A stretch of 64,000 nucleotides of DNA, from contig OZ020616.1 in NCBI GenBank assembly GCA_963971575.1, positions 55,287,201 through 55,351,200 on the forward strand. Reading direction: 5' to 3'. Position numbers and translations under genes: made by a program. The notes beneath the pieces were generated by a model. That model did not search any database. It was not told where the DNA came from and saw only the letters and a program-made list of their open reading frames with translations. This stretch comes from Liopterus haemorrhoidalis. Taxonomy: Eukaryota; Arthropoda; Insecta; Coleoptera; Dytiscidae. Below, one piece after another: positions 10,460 to 20,507 of this stretch (positions are counted from its first letter, which is position 1; every line of letters begins with the position of its first letter).

Positions 10460-12000
10460 ACCGACCGTCAACATATATAAGGGAGGTATTGTGATCATAC
10501 CGCTTTTGACATTTCGAGATTTCGATGGATCTCCACGAATTGAGATCCCTACATACCGTTTTGACTATTTTTAGCATGATGTCTGTCGGTCTGCCTGTCT
10601 GTCCGTCTGTCTGTCCGTCTGTCTGTCCGTCTGTCCGTCTGTCTGTGTACACGTGCAGAGCGAATTAGGCTAAAAGGATTTTTATGAAACTGCATATTTA
10701 AGCTTTTGACATCAATGACACGAGTTGATCAACTTTTGGTAAAAATCGGTTGACTAGAAATGGGAGTTTACTTGTGTCGATTTTAAGATTTTTGCGAATA
10801 TTTAGCAATAGAAAAATATTTCGAAAAAAATTATGTAACAAAAATTGCTATAAAAGCAATAACTAACAACTTATTTCAGACATTTTTTGATAAAACGAAA
10901 AAATATAATATAACATTTATTTAATTTTTTGAAATAGGGCCCCCGTTAGGATTTTTTTGTATAGATATATAAACTTTGTCTCTCATATAAGGAGCAGAAA
11001 CTAATTCTATCTCCATGTATAAAATTTTATCAAAATTGTCCCATAAACATTAAATATATTGTAATTTTAAAAAAATTTGACCCCCATTTAGGCCTTTTTT
11101 GTACAGATACATGAATTTTGAACACCTACATAGCAGGAGACACTAATTCTAATATTCTGTGTCAAATCCCATCGAAATCGGTCCATAAATAAGCGAGTTA
11201 TGGCCGTGCTCTATTTTTGGTCAAAACTGGAGCAAATTTTTTTACCAACTTGCGAATTTGATGTTTTTGACTATACAGTCAAAAGCCTCATGCACTTCTA
11301 ATTCTAAAACTGTAGGTATTTTCAAAATCCGTTCATAAATAAGCGAGCTACAGTCATTTGAACTAGTTTCCATTAATCCGCTCTAATTATTTGGTCTAAT
11401 TCAGTAATTAGTTCAGATATTAGGTTTAGTTTAGGTGTATTCCCGGGTTAGCAGCACTTGCCATACATTTCTGAATCAAATCAAAATATAAATATACGTC
11501 ATTAGGATTACAATGTAATTTATTGGAAAAACGTATGTTTTAATTGTAATTTATGCAGATAAAATTTGATCAAGGACTTTTTAATTAGGCCTTTTGATTG
11601 GCCCTAGGGACGTGTCGTCAATCCCAAGATGGCTACCTATTTTTGTCTAATGATGACATTTGATATTTTTTAAGGAAATTAACTAGAAAATTTGTGCTGA
11701 AAAGTTGTAAAAAGGTAAGAAATATTTTAAAATTTAATTAGGATTTATTATTTATATTTCTCAACAGAAAAATATTTCGAAAAAAATTATTTAGTAAAAG
11801 TTGCTATAAAAGCAATATCTAATAACTTTTATTTGAGACATTTTTTGATAAAACGAAAAAAAAAATTGAAAAAAGTATTTATTTTTTCATACTTATATGT
11901 AACGTTTCCATGGTCATGATAAATAATATCTCTGTTAGAAAATATTAGGCCAAATTATTTCTACTCTGCTCCTAGGTCGGTTCTGTGGTGGTAACAGCTG
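10460..12000 (-). mobile_element. Family X copy 1, (GTCT)n-bearing element
   Basis: Read on the minus strand, the element starts CAGCTGTTACCACCACAG, a short hairpin. It continues through a (GTCT/GTCC)n-type tract (10578-10645) and ends TTGACGGTCGGT beside an A-run. The subterminal ACCGACC at one end is complemented by GGTCGGT at the other. This is the longest copy and includes a section (10930-11400) with ATAAGCGAGTTATGGCCGTG also present in the copy at 40.9 kb. The design (subterminal inverted repeats, hairpin, GTCY microsatellite, insertion in A/T-runs) resembles helentron-associated DINE/INE elements; that is inference. Confidence 0.7.
10578..10645. repeat. GTCT/GTCC microsatellite
   Basis: Interrupted tetranucleotide tract inside family X copy 1. 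The same tract occurs in every X copy in the window. Confidence 0.85.
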
Positions 12001-12370
12001 TTTTTTTTTCTTCTAAATTCGTAACCCTTTATAAATTATTTACAAATACAGTGTAGGATTCTCTTAAATGAATTTAACTAACTTTTAAAGTTTATTTTTT
12101 TTTAAATAGTCCCAGCATGTCTATTATTATTTAGCTGCCAAATATTAAACAAATATTTTTTAAGAACGTTTATTTAAACACAATATGTAAGTTTTTTCAC
12201 AGTTCTATTTGCATATATTTCACATATTCACTTATCAGCTTTTGGTTGAACAAATATGTACTCTGTCTGTGTTTATAATTATATTCAGGACACAATAATA
12301 CGTCGTTTATTTTAAAAAGTATGGAAAATGATGCCACAAGAGGAAAAAATAAGGTTGATTTTTAACACAC
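12001..12370. other. AT-rich spacer
   Basis: Nothing recognisable between the X copy and the Harbinger-like element. Confidence 0.4.
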
Positions 12371-13530
12371 AATCGGGAATATTCTGTAAGAAATGCGTTA
12401 AAATTAGCGTCAGGTTAATATTTTTATTTTAACTCTATGTCTAACGTCATTATCACAAAAATGCTATTCTGTAAGAGCATTTGTTAATGTAAGCATTAAT
12501 ACAATATTTGTTAACGCGAGGCTAATTCACCTTGTAGAGAGGCTAATATTTACTGCACGCGCATGCGCTGTTACGGCGAATTTTAACAGGAGTATTTATT
12601 TAGTCAAATGTCAAAAGAATCTTAACCTAATATTTCGGTGTTGAATTTAATATTCAGTGGCGAAATTTATTTTAAAAATGGAACAGAAATGTTTGGTCCT
12701 GTGATACTCATTATAACTGGTTTCCACAGTGTATTAAATAAAAATATAACTTTATTGAACTTTTATTTAGTCAATTTATATACTGCATTGTATTATAACA
12801 GTTTATCTAATTTTTGAATAAAATGTGAATTATATGTTCATTCTATTTTTAAAAAGGTGTTATTAATTTTTAAAGGTGATATTAATTATTAAATAATTAA
12901 TTGATTTATTACGCTATTTCTACCCTGGAATAACACTGTTGTGATCGTCATTATCAATCTCATCAATTATTTCTTCAAATAATACACCATTAAAATGTAC
13001 TGCGATATTTTGAAACACGGCGGAGGCATAAGTGAAGTTTTGTAGCTTTCAGATGATTATAATTTTAAGTTCTGTGTCTCAACAAAAACCAAAACTGCTC
13101 TTCAATACTCCATTTACTTCTTTTCTATACAATTACTTGAACTTGCGTCTGGGTTACTTGTATAAAAAAAATTATGAAGCGTTATTCTTATCTCTACTGT
13201 AAAGAATTCACTTTAAAAAGTAATAGAAAGTTGACTAATATTCCTACCGTCTTGTGTTTTATTCATTTTTTTTTTTTTTTAATAACATGACATTTACTTA
13301 AATATGATCAGCCATTTTTGCAAACTAAACACCAGCGTTAACTTTTAAAGCCACCGTTTCGGTAGGCGCTAATTGTAGAACGTTAACTGGCTATTTTAAC
13401 GCTGCCGCGCTATAATTTTAACACATATATGTTTAGCGAATAGCATTTACGTTAAAAATGGTGTTAAAAAAATTAACGTCAGTTTCTGACGCTAAGATTT
13501 TAGCATCATGCTTAGAGAATAGACCCGATT
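12371..13530 (-). mobile_element. Decayed PIF/Harbinger-like element
   Basis: The left end begins AATCGGGAATATTCTGTAAG and has TTAGCGTCAGG some 35 bases in. The right end, inverted, begins AATCGGGTCTATTCTCTAAG with TTAGCGTCAG at the same place. These are imperfect inverted repeats of about 50 bp or more. The interior holds the C-terminus of a Harbinger nuclease on the minus strand. A clean 3-bp target duplication could not be confirmed. Confidence 0.6.
12920..13140 (-). pseudogene. Harbinger transposase C-terminal fragment
   Basis: The minus strand reads RKEVNGVLKSSFGF, then, after a break, KLQNFTYASAVFQNIAVHF, then EEIIDEIDNDDHNS and a stop. The FGVLK-x-RF-like segment, the ACAxxHNIA-like segment and the acidic tail match the C-terminal third of PIF/Harbinger DDE nucleases. 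The catalytic upstream part is not readable. Confidence 0.5.
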
Positions 13531-13545
13531 AATTTTTTTATTAAG

Positions 13546-13735
13546 TTTTTTAAAACAGTGAGTTAGAGCTATTGCCTTTTCATCCTCCAGAAATCTTGAG
13601 ATTCGACGATTTTATTTTTCACATTCCGGAAATTCGATCTTCGTATCTTTCATACTCCGGAGATTTGACCTTTACATTTAATAAAATCCAGAATTCCGAG
13701 GTTTTCATCTTTTCTGAGACCTGGGTCATTTTTTT
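13546..13735. repeat. Degenerate tandem repeat, about 45-bp unit
   Basis: Three to four units share TCC(A/G)GA followed by ATT, TTCGA or TTTGA and a TTTCA run, e.g. ACTCCGGAGATTTGACC and ACATTCCGGAAATTCGATC. No coding sense is seen. Confidence 0.5.
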
Positions 13736-13859
13736 TTTTCATTTATGATTTGTGGGCTATTATTTTAAAACCCTATAAACCTGAGATAAAATCGTAGTCA
13801 CCGGACGAAAATCAGAGAGGTGGCAGTACTATATTGGTTAATGAGTATATTCTCTAGAT

Positions 13860-13985
13860 CTGTTGATTTTATAACGTTAGAGGACCGAGAATAGATCCTT
13901 GTGGAACGCCTGAGATAACAGTTACGTTTCTTTTCCCAAGCGGAGTTCTTAAAATAAGTTTATCCAATTGTTCTTCTGCTATATA
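13860..13985 (-). pseudogene. Non-LTR reverse transcriptase fragment
   Basis: The minus strand reads EEQLDKLILRTPLGKRNV then TVISGVPQGSILGPL, the diagnostic GVPQGS-x-LGPL turn of RT domain 3-4. The rest of the RT is missing and the frame stops within a few codons. Confidence 0.65.
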
Positions 13986-13997
13986 TCGTCATATTCA

Positions 13998-14139
13998 TCA
14001 GAATCTTTTTGCTCTGGCTATTTTTACCATATCTGGGTTTTGATAAATCCTGTATAGTTCATGATTGAATCTGATTCGCCAATTATCATTCTTTCTAACT
14101 GGTCCAATTATGCAACGTTGTATTTGTCTCTCATTACAA
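13998..14139 (-). pseudogene. Endonuclease-RT C-terminal tail fragment
   Basis: The minus strand reads NERQIQRCIIGPVRKNDNWR then IRFNHELYRIYQNPDMVKIA and RAKRF, ending in a stop. The GPV-x-W-R-x-RYNHELY-x-PDIVK pattern is typical of the C-terminal part of arthropod endonuclease-RT elements. In a normal element this lies far downstream of the GVPQGS turn; here it lies upstream of it in reading order, so the two scraps come from different insertions or a rearrangement. Confidence 0.6.
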
Positions 14140-14603
14140 AACTTTGTATTTTGATTTTAATTAATAGAAAATCTAGACTATTACGTAAGAATGTATAACA
14201 AATTAATTTTTTACTACCTCTCGTAACATCTCCTTGACATTGGTAAAGAACAAACACGTTTTTTTATTTCTATTTATAAATATTGAACATTAAGCGCATA
14301 CATGCATTATGTGCACTAAAAACATTGTAACAGAATTAATTAACATAATTAAAAATTGTGCATAGAAACAGAATTAGATCTTTTATAACCGAGTGAACTA
14401 ATGGGTAATAAATTCAGAAGAGTATTTCAACCAATTTCAAAACTATTACCAATTTAGATGCCAAATATTTAGACATTTTCCACAAATTTTATTTTGACAC
14501 TTAAATTTATATTTAGTTTTATGCAACTATTTTTTTATATTTTTGACACTTAATGAAGATGAATTGGGACAATTAGTTAACAGGTAAAATCACAAATAAA
14601 AAT
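14140..14603. other. AT-rich spacer
   Basis: No gene or repeat recognised. Confidence 0.4.
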
Positions 14604-14816
14604 CAGCTGTGGCCACCACAGTACCGACCGCCATCACAAAAGACTTGTTTAATTTATGCTGCTTTATCAAAAAATGTCTCAAAAAAAAGTTGTTGGTTAT
14701 TGCTTTTATAGCAACTTTTGTTAAATAATTTTTTTCGAAATATTTCTTTGTTGTGAAATATTCGCAAAAGTCTTAAAACCGACACGAGTAAACTCTTTTA
14801 AAATTTCTAGTTAACC

Positions 14817-15088
14817 CAGTGGCTCCCAAACTTTTTCGGTTCCGAGTGCAGTTAATATATTAAAATTTTCCCGCGGCGTCCCAAGTTAATACATTTAATC
14901 AGAGCCGTAGCAATGTTTTCGGCGCCCTTGGCAAATGAATTAAATTGATAAAATTTACTTCCCCAAAAGCAAATGAAGAGTAAAAAAAAGTCCTCACCTC
15001 CCAAATTCAAGCGAAGAGCAAAAAAAAGGTCCTGGGTCTTCGCGGCGCCCCTGTAGCCTAGCCACGGCGCACAGTTTGGAAAATGCTG
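14817..15088. mobile_element. Non-autonomous hAT nested in family X
   Basis: The ends CAGTGGCTCCCAAACT and (inverted) CAGCATTTTCCAAACTG are hAT-like. The flanks AGTTAACC (14809-14816) and AGTTAATT (15089-15096) form an 8-bp duplication with two mismatches at one side. The interior includes two units of the dispersed AGGTCCTCACCTCCCAAAT minisatellite and GGCGCCC-rich subterminal sequence. Confidence 0.7.
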
Positions 15089-15330
15089 AGTTAATTGATT
15101 TTTACTAAAAGTTGATCAACTCGTGCCATTGATGTCAAAAGCTTAAATATGAAGTTTCATAAATATCCTTTTAGTCGAATTTGCTCTGCACGTCTACACA
15201 GACAGACAGACAGACCGACAGACATCATGCTAAAAATAGTCAAAACGTTATGTAGGGACCTCAATTCGTGAAGATCTACCGAAATCTCTAAATGTCAAAA
15301 TCGGTATGATCAAAATACCTCCCTTATATA

Positions 15331-16250
15331 GCAGGTAATTGCAAAAGTTCGTGCCCGTGTAATAATAACTGTATCCGTTATTTGGTGAATAGTAATCCAC
15401 GGATTTCGACTGAAGAGATTGCTGAGAAGTTAAATGTTGACAAATCGACAGCATTTGGCCATTTAAAAAAACTTGGCTATACTTCGAAACTCGATATATG
15501 GGTTCCGCACATTTTGATAGAACGGAACAAACTGAAACGTGTTTCCACTGCCGTTTCTCTCCTTGCCCGTCAACAAAATGAACCTTTCTTGGATCGAGTA
15601 ATAACTGGAGATGAAAAATGGATTATGTATCACAACATAAAAAGAAAAAGAAGCTGGAAACATGGGAGTGAACGAGCATAATCTTTGGAAAAAGCTGAAT
15701 TGCAACCAATGAAAGTGTTATGTGTCTGGTGGGATTGCAGAGGAATACTTTATTTCGAGCTTCTTCTACGTGGCAAAACAATAACTGCGGAGAAGTACTG
15801 TCAGCAACTCACCCAACTCAATGTGGAAATCCAATCAAAACGTCCAAGTTTGGTTAATCGAAAAGACATCATCTTTCACCACGACAACGCTAGAACACAT
15901 ATCGCTCAACAGACACTGCAAAAAGAGAGTTAAAATGGGAAATCCTGCAGCACCCGCCGTATTCCCCTGACCTTGCCCCTTCAGATTTTCATCTGTTTCG
16001 TTCTATTCAAAATAATTTGAATGGCAAAAAATTTTTTCTGTGGAAGAAGTAAAAAACTACCTTACTACTTTCTTTGAAGATAAACCACCCAGTTTCTGCA
16101 AACAAAGAATTCAAAAACTTATAAAACGTTGGGAGACAGCTATAGAAAATGATGGGGAGTACATTATTGATTAATAAAAATGTTTTTCCACGAAAATGTG
16201 TTTTATTTAATTTTATTTCAAATTGGGTACGAATTTTTGCAATCACCTGA
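15331..16250 (+). mobile_element. Mariner nested in family X, TA target duplication
   Basis: The inverted repeats CAGGTAATTGCAAAAGTTCG and CGAATTTTTGCAATCACCTG are flanked by TA (15329-15330, 16251-16252). Uninterrupted X copies read CCCTTATATATGTTGGCGG at this place, which gives the empty site directly. The element contains a nearly full-length but mutated transposase. Confidence 0.9.
15379..16174 (+). pseudogene. Mariner transposase with stop and frameshifts
   Basis: The frame begins in the second helix-turn-helix (NPRISTEEIAEKLNV). It continues through GYTSKLDIWVPHILIERN, RVITGDEKWIMYHN (first Asp), a stop at 15679-15681, and VLCVWWDCRGILYFELLLRG. Next comes IIFHHDNARTHIAQQTL (second Asp). 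A frameshift near 15930 leads to PPYSPDLAPSDFHLFRSI (third Asp of DD34D). After a further frameshift near 16040 it ends ETAIENDGEYIID. All three catalytic aspartates survive, but the first HTH is missing and at least three lesions break the frame. Confidence 0.85.
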
Positions 16251-16266
16251 TATATTGGCGGTCGGT

Positions 16267-16989
16267 AAAAATAGAAAGATCGACTGAAAGACCAAGTAAA
16301 TATTTTATACCGACCAGTTATCTGGAAAAAACACTTATTAGAGCAAAAAAATCTATGTTAAGACGTAAAAGTCAACTGGCTTCAGTGTTAAATCATTTTT
16401 AAATAAATTTAACAATGTTAAACATAAATTTGGACCGCATAGACCATTTTAGGTGCTACAAATAGCATCCTGAATCTCTTCTCTAGACATAAAACTGTAA
16501 ATCAACTTTTTAAAGCACCTAACCTGATTCTTAAGGATATGTCGACAGGTTTGTAAACCTGTCTATGAAGAGAAAGGTACGGGAACATGTGTTTAATGTC
16601 AGACAGTCTTTCTAAACAAATATAAACAATAACCCTTTTTTTCTTGCAAAGGTGAATAAAGTATAGAGATTGATGGTTATCAGACAATTGATTGAACTGT
16701 GGGAAACTGATCAGTTAAAACGATTTATTTATTGCCCAGAGCTCGAAGATAATCGAATGATTAAAATACTTGGGATGATGGAAATAATTGGAAGAAAGGC
16801 TTCTTTATTTGGTATTATTGATAAATAAAATAAACTGGTAAACCAGATAAAAACAATAGGTTAAATATTAAGATACAACCAAAATAATGTCCACAAACTT
16901 GATGAACTTAGCTACATCCAAACTCAGCTTTGATTTCTTTTCGTGTTTTGCCTTTCAAATGAAAGTGTTTATTACTCGATACTCATTTT
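16267..16989. other. AT-rich spacer
   Basis: No protein similarity or repeat recognised. Confidence 0.4.
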
Positions 16990-17206
16990 TTAAGGTTTTG
17001 TAGGTATGAACAAAAAACCCTTATACCGTCATTTTATCGTCTATCTGTATGTTCGGTAAAAATTGTTGCCAAACAGCTAATCCTAGAGAGTTGAAATTTG
17101 GCATGCTTATACAACTCTTTGACCCGCACAAAGAAAAGTACTAAAACATCTAAAAAACATATCCCTTAAAAATATAAACAAATATCTGCTCGTCATAATT
17201 GTTCCT
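16990..17206 (+). mobile_element. Family Y, 5' part only
   Basis: Starts AAGGTTTTGTAGGTATGA and contains CCCTTATACCGTCATTTTA, GAAATTTGGCATGCTTAT and ACAACTCTTTGACCCGCAC, all found in the other Y copies. It stops at 17206, where unrelated sequence begins; the same motifs start again at 17629. Confidence 0.75.
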
Positions 17207-17234
17207 GATTGGTCCGAGAAGACCTTAAACTAAA

Positions 17235-17520
17235 GAAGTTAGTGTTGTGCACCGTTTATTTCCGAATTTAATCAGCTTCCTCACTTTGTTTAGGGTCTCC
17301 TTCTGAGACCTAGTGTCAGTGCCTCTCGGGAGTGTTTTTCGTTGTTTTTTCCGAATTTAATCGGCTTCCTCCTAGTTTATTTTTTTTGGGTGTCGTACCG
17401 ACACCTGGTGTTAATAGCCCTTCGTGAGTGAGTGAGTGCTAGTGCCCTAGAAGCAGAGGGGGATGCCGTCGGCGAAGGATTAGGCAAAATTGTTCTCCTG
17501 AACTTGGTAAGTTTTTTTTA
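17235..17520 (+). repeat. Two-unit tandem repeat with possible splice donor
   Basis: Two units of about 95 bp each begin TTCCGAATTTAATC(A/G)GCTTCC and continue to a phrase of type GACACCTGGTGTTAAT / GAGACCTAGTGTCAGT and a GAGTG end. The GC content is higher than its surroundings. After the repeats, GAACTTGGTAAGTTTTTTT looks like a 5' splice site. It could be the leader of another retroelement; no protein is identified. Confidence 0.35.
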
Positions 17521-17628
17521 CAAAAATATATATTTTAATTTATATTTTTCTAAATGTTTTCTGCTTAAAGGCCCTTTTGGAACTTGGAACTTGTTTGAAA
17601 TGTATAATTTTTTGTGTTAAATGCCTTT

Positions 17629-18712
17629 TTAGGGTTTTGTCCGTCTATCTGTCTACTTGTTCGGTAAAAATTGTAACCAAATGCCTAAACCTAGAAAGTT
17701 TAAATTTAGCATGCTTATACAACTCTTTGACCCGCACATAGGAAAGGTACTAAAACATCTAAAAAACATATCACCCTAAAAATATAAACAAATATCTGCT
17801 CATCGAAAAAAATTTTTTTTTTTAAATTCTTAGAGAGTATCAAATGAAAGCCCTTAGTACGAGTATTAACGATCAAAATTTTATTTTTGCAAAATAAATT
17901 ATTTTGATGCGATTATTGACAAAATTGTGCACAAATTTTTTTGTCCCACACCCTGTAGCCCAGATGGTTTAAACTAAAAATTAAAAAAAAATTTAAGTAA
18001 TGTACATTTGGATGAACCGGAATAGTACAACAGGAATTTTTGATCAGATTATGTTTGCGGAAAATAACGCATTTTATTATTTTTTTGGTTGACGATCTAC
18101 AAAAGTTATAGTTATGTAACACACTACACTAGAAGGCTGTCCTTGTCTAATGGTTAGCTTGCTCGCTTGCTACGCAGCAAACTAGGGTTCCCTCCCGGGC
18201 AGAGGAGACAATTTTATTTTTTGTTTTTTTTTCATTTTTATTTTGTTTAAATTATTTTGTCAAAATTCTAGTTATATTTTGGCAAATGTTGCATTTAATT
18301 TTTAAGAGCATAAATTTAATAACCAGTTGGAAAGTTGGAATTATATTTTCATTCTATGTGTCATGTATACGAAACCAGAGGGGCGGAGCATATGACTTAA
18401 ATCAACCAATGGAAGAGATAGGTGCAATTTTCAAAATCTTAATGAACCTTGCTACATAAAAAATATACTGCACATATTTAGAAACTTAAATAATGGTATT
18501 AGATATTCGAATTAAAATTAACAAAAAAATATTTTAACATAAAATTTCTTTTTAAAGCTCTTAGATTAACAGACGATACATTATTTTAAAAATATCGTTC
18601 ATTTTGCTGTGATTACTATAAAGCAAAATTTGTCCTACACACTCAGCATGCCGCCTTCACTTATTATATACCTGCGAAACCCTGCAATGTGTGAAAATTC
18701 ACACTTTACATC
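17629..18712 (+). mobile_element. Family Y copy A with tRNA-like cassette
   Basis: The left part is shared with copies C and E (ACAACTCTTTGACCCGCAC, TTTTTGTCCCACACCCTGTA, GATGGTTTAAACTAAAAAT, TTTTTGATCAGATTATGTTT). A tRNA-like module follows at 18140-18207. The right half is shared (ATTTTGTTTAAATTATTTTG, TTTGGCAAATGTTGCATTTA). The end reads CCTGCGAAACCCTGCAATG and GTGTGAAAATTCACAC. No protein is encoded. The only possible expression signal is the internal Pol III-type module. Confidence 0.75.
18140..18207 (+). tRNA. tRNA-like cassette in Y copy A
   Basis: Contains TCTAATGGTTAG (D-arm/A-box-like, slightly shortened), CGCTTGCTACGC (anticodon-arm-like; aligning U33 and A37 would put GCT in the anticodon position) and GGGTTCCCTCCCGGG (T-arm/B-box-like). 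It ends GAGGAG, complementary in type to its TCCTTG start. T-runs follow within 15 bases. It is too degenerate to expect a charged tRNA; a Pol III promoter relic is more likely. It shares nearly all its sequence with the cassette at 34478-34544. Confidence 0.4.
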
Positions 18713-18858
18713 AATTTTTTCCAATGTTCTAAAATGTTTATTTCAATTGATTGTAAAAATGAAACCCCGCAAAAGATATGGCTGAAAATTTGATAGCAGT
18801 CTATTGACAGATGATACTTTTTAGAAACAAATTTGTTTCGATACTACTATGTATAATA

Positions 18859-19455
18859 CCCTTTTCACACTAGAACTTTAAATCGGATGTTAAAGTGAAT
18901 GTATCTTTAAACGCTAATGTGAAACCGTATGGCCTCGTCTAAATACAAGCGATGTTTAAGACAGAGATCTGCATCTTAAACTTCGTCCGCATTGCCAACT
19001 TAATTTCTATTATAAAAAAATACTCCTTGAATTTGTGCTGTCAACATTTTATATTATCATAAACAAGAATACTGTATTATATCGACGTTATAAGAAGTTT
19101 ATACTTGTTGTTATAGTAAAATTATTTATTTTAATAATGTGTTTAATAAAATACAGAGCTACAATAATTGAGATAAAATGTATCGACTGACACGTTAATA
19201 CAGGTGTAATATATTCTTTATTGTAGTGTCTTTATTGTAGAATGAAATGAAATATCCATATTTGTTTATAATAATTCAAAATATGCGTCTGCGCAGACAG
19301 TTCAAAACTGGTAATTTCATGACGGTAACTTAAGGACAAAATTATTGTAGCTGATGACAGCACCGGAGATTTAAACATCAAGTGTGAAAGCATACCAATG
19401 TTAAACATCGGTGAACTTTAAGTTCAATCGTTTTAAAGTTCTAGTGTGAAAAGGG
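18859..19455. mobile_element. 597-bp miniature element, perfect 24-bp inverted repeats
   Basis: CCCTTTTCACACTAGAACTT at the left is matched exactly, inverted, by AAGTTCTAGTGTGAAAAGGG at the right; the match extends four more bases. TA lies on each side (18857-18858, 19456-19457). No coding sequence lies inside. Perfect ends suggest comparatively recent movement by a TA-targeting transposase encoded elsewhere. Confidence 0.8.
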
Positions 19456-19457
19456 TA

Positions 19458-20507
19458 TAAGAGATGGCGCCTCTTACATTTTGTAAGAACTTATTGACCT
19501 ATCCTCTATCACCATCCTTTTATTTGTAGATCCTCCTGAATTTTCAAGCCATAAATTTCTCCTTCATATATTGTTTTATTGCTGTATTATTGCCTCAGCT
19601 TCTTGCTTATAACGCACTCATCTGGCCAGTTCCTTAATATTTCACCTGTGTACTCATATTCAGAATAATTGAATTTGAGTTAAATAATAGTTTAAAACTT
19701 TTTTTTTATCTATTTTGACCTCGATCCAATTAAATTTAATAAATTCAAAAATTTGAATTTTTTAGTTCGTTGAACTTACCAAAAAATTGCAAATTATAAT
19801 CTCAGTTCAAAGATTAAATTAAAAAACCTATATAAAAATTTTAAAAACAGGGTGTCAAATAAATTATATATTTTATACCATAATTAATAAATTTATAAAA
19901 CTCGACCTGAATTCGCAATTTATATAATTGTCAGGTGTCTAAATTGAGGTTAAGGTCCACGTGACCTGATAATTGATGAATTAGATTCAGAATAATAAAA
20001 TAGTGGAACATGTGATTTTTGTGGATTGCATTTACAAATATTTTGGCATCTTCATTGGGTTCAATTAGAAGGTCGATTGTTTATAGATTTTTAATTGTGC
20101 CATTTGATGTGAAGGATTCTGACATGGCTAAAATGCAATACAAAATCTCAGCTAATTATATTTAATCACAAATAAGAAAAAAAAAGGAAAATTGATAGCC
20201 AAAGAATTCATAACAGTTGATAACTGAACTGAGCAAAATGTGGCACGTGGATATTTAGTTAGCCAACTGATTTAAAGATGTATGCTATAAATTTAGTTGT
20301 TGTGAAATACGTTATTTTATTGGCCAATAGTTGATGTTGCCCTTTTAATATATTTAAGGGGCTTTCTATGCAGGGCTGATCCTGGTCGAGGGCAAATGCG
20401 TGCCCTTTGGCGGCCCAAATCGATTTTCAGGAAGCTTCTGCGGTTGTAATATTGTACAAAAATTGAAACGATAATATTTTATCAAAAAAATTTTAAAAGA
20501 ATTATTT
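19458..20507. other. AT-rich spacer
   Basis: No gene seen. At 20373 AGGGCTGATCCTGG resembles a hAT end; the partner is not found. Confidence 0.35.

Larger units (their letters stand above)
14604..16266 (+). mobile_element. Family X copy 2, carrying a hAT and a mariner
   Basis: This copy starts CAGCTGTGGCCACCACAG, with ACCGACCGCCATCAC following, and ends GGCGGTCGGT. AAAAAT precedes the start and follows the end, suggesting a short A-rich target duplication. Two younger elements split it, at 14817-15088 and 15331-16250. With both removed, its sequence lines up with the copies at 24.97, 40.87 and 60.4 kb. Confidence 0.75.

Noticed and set aside
10458..10652. 64-codon open frame over the GTCT tract
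   Set aside because: It reads a microsatellite (TDGQTDGQ) and the conserved non-coding part of family X; the same happens at 60691-60924.
15463..15705. Minus-strand frame opposite the mariner
   Set aside because: Antisense shadow of the transposase; no motif.
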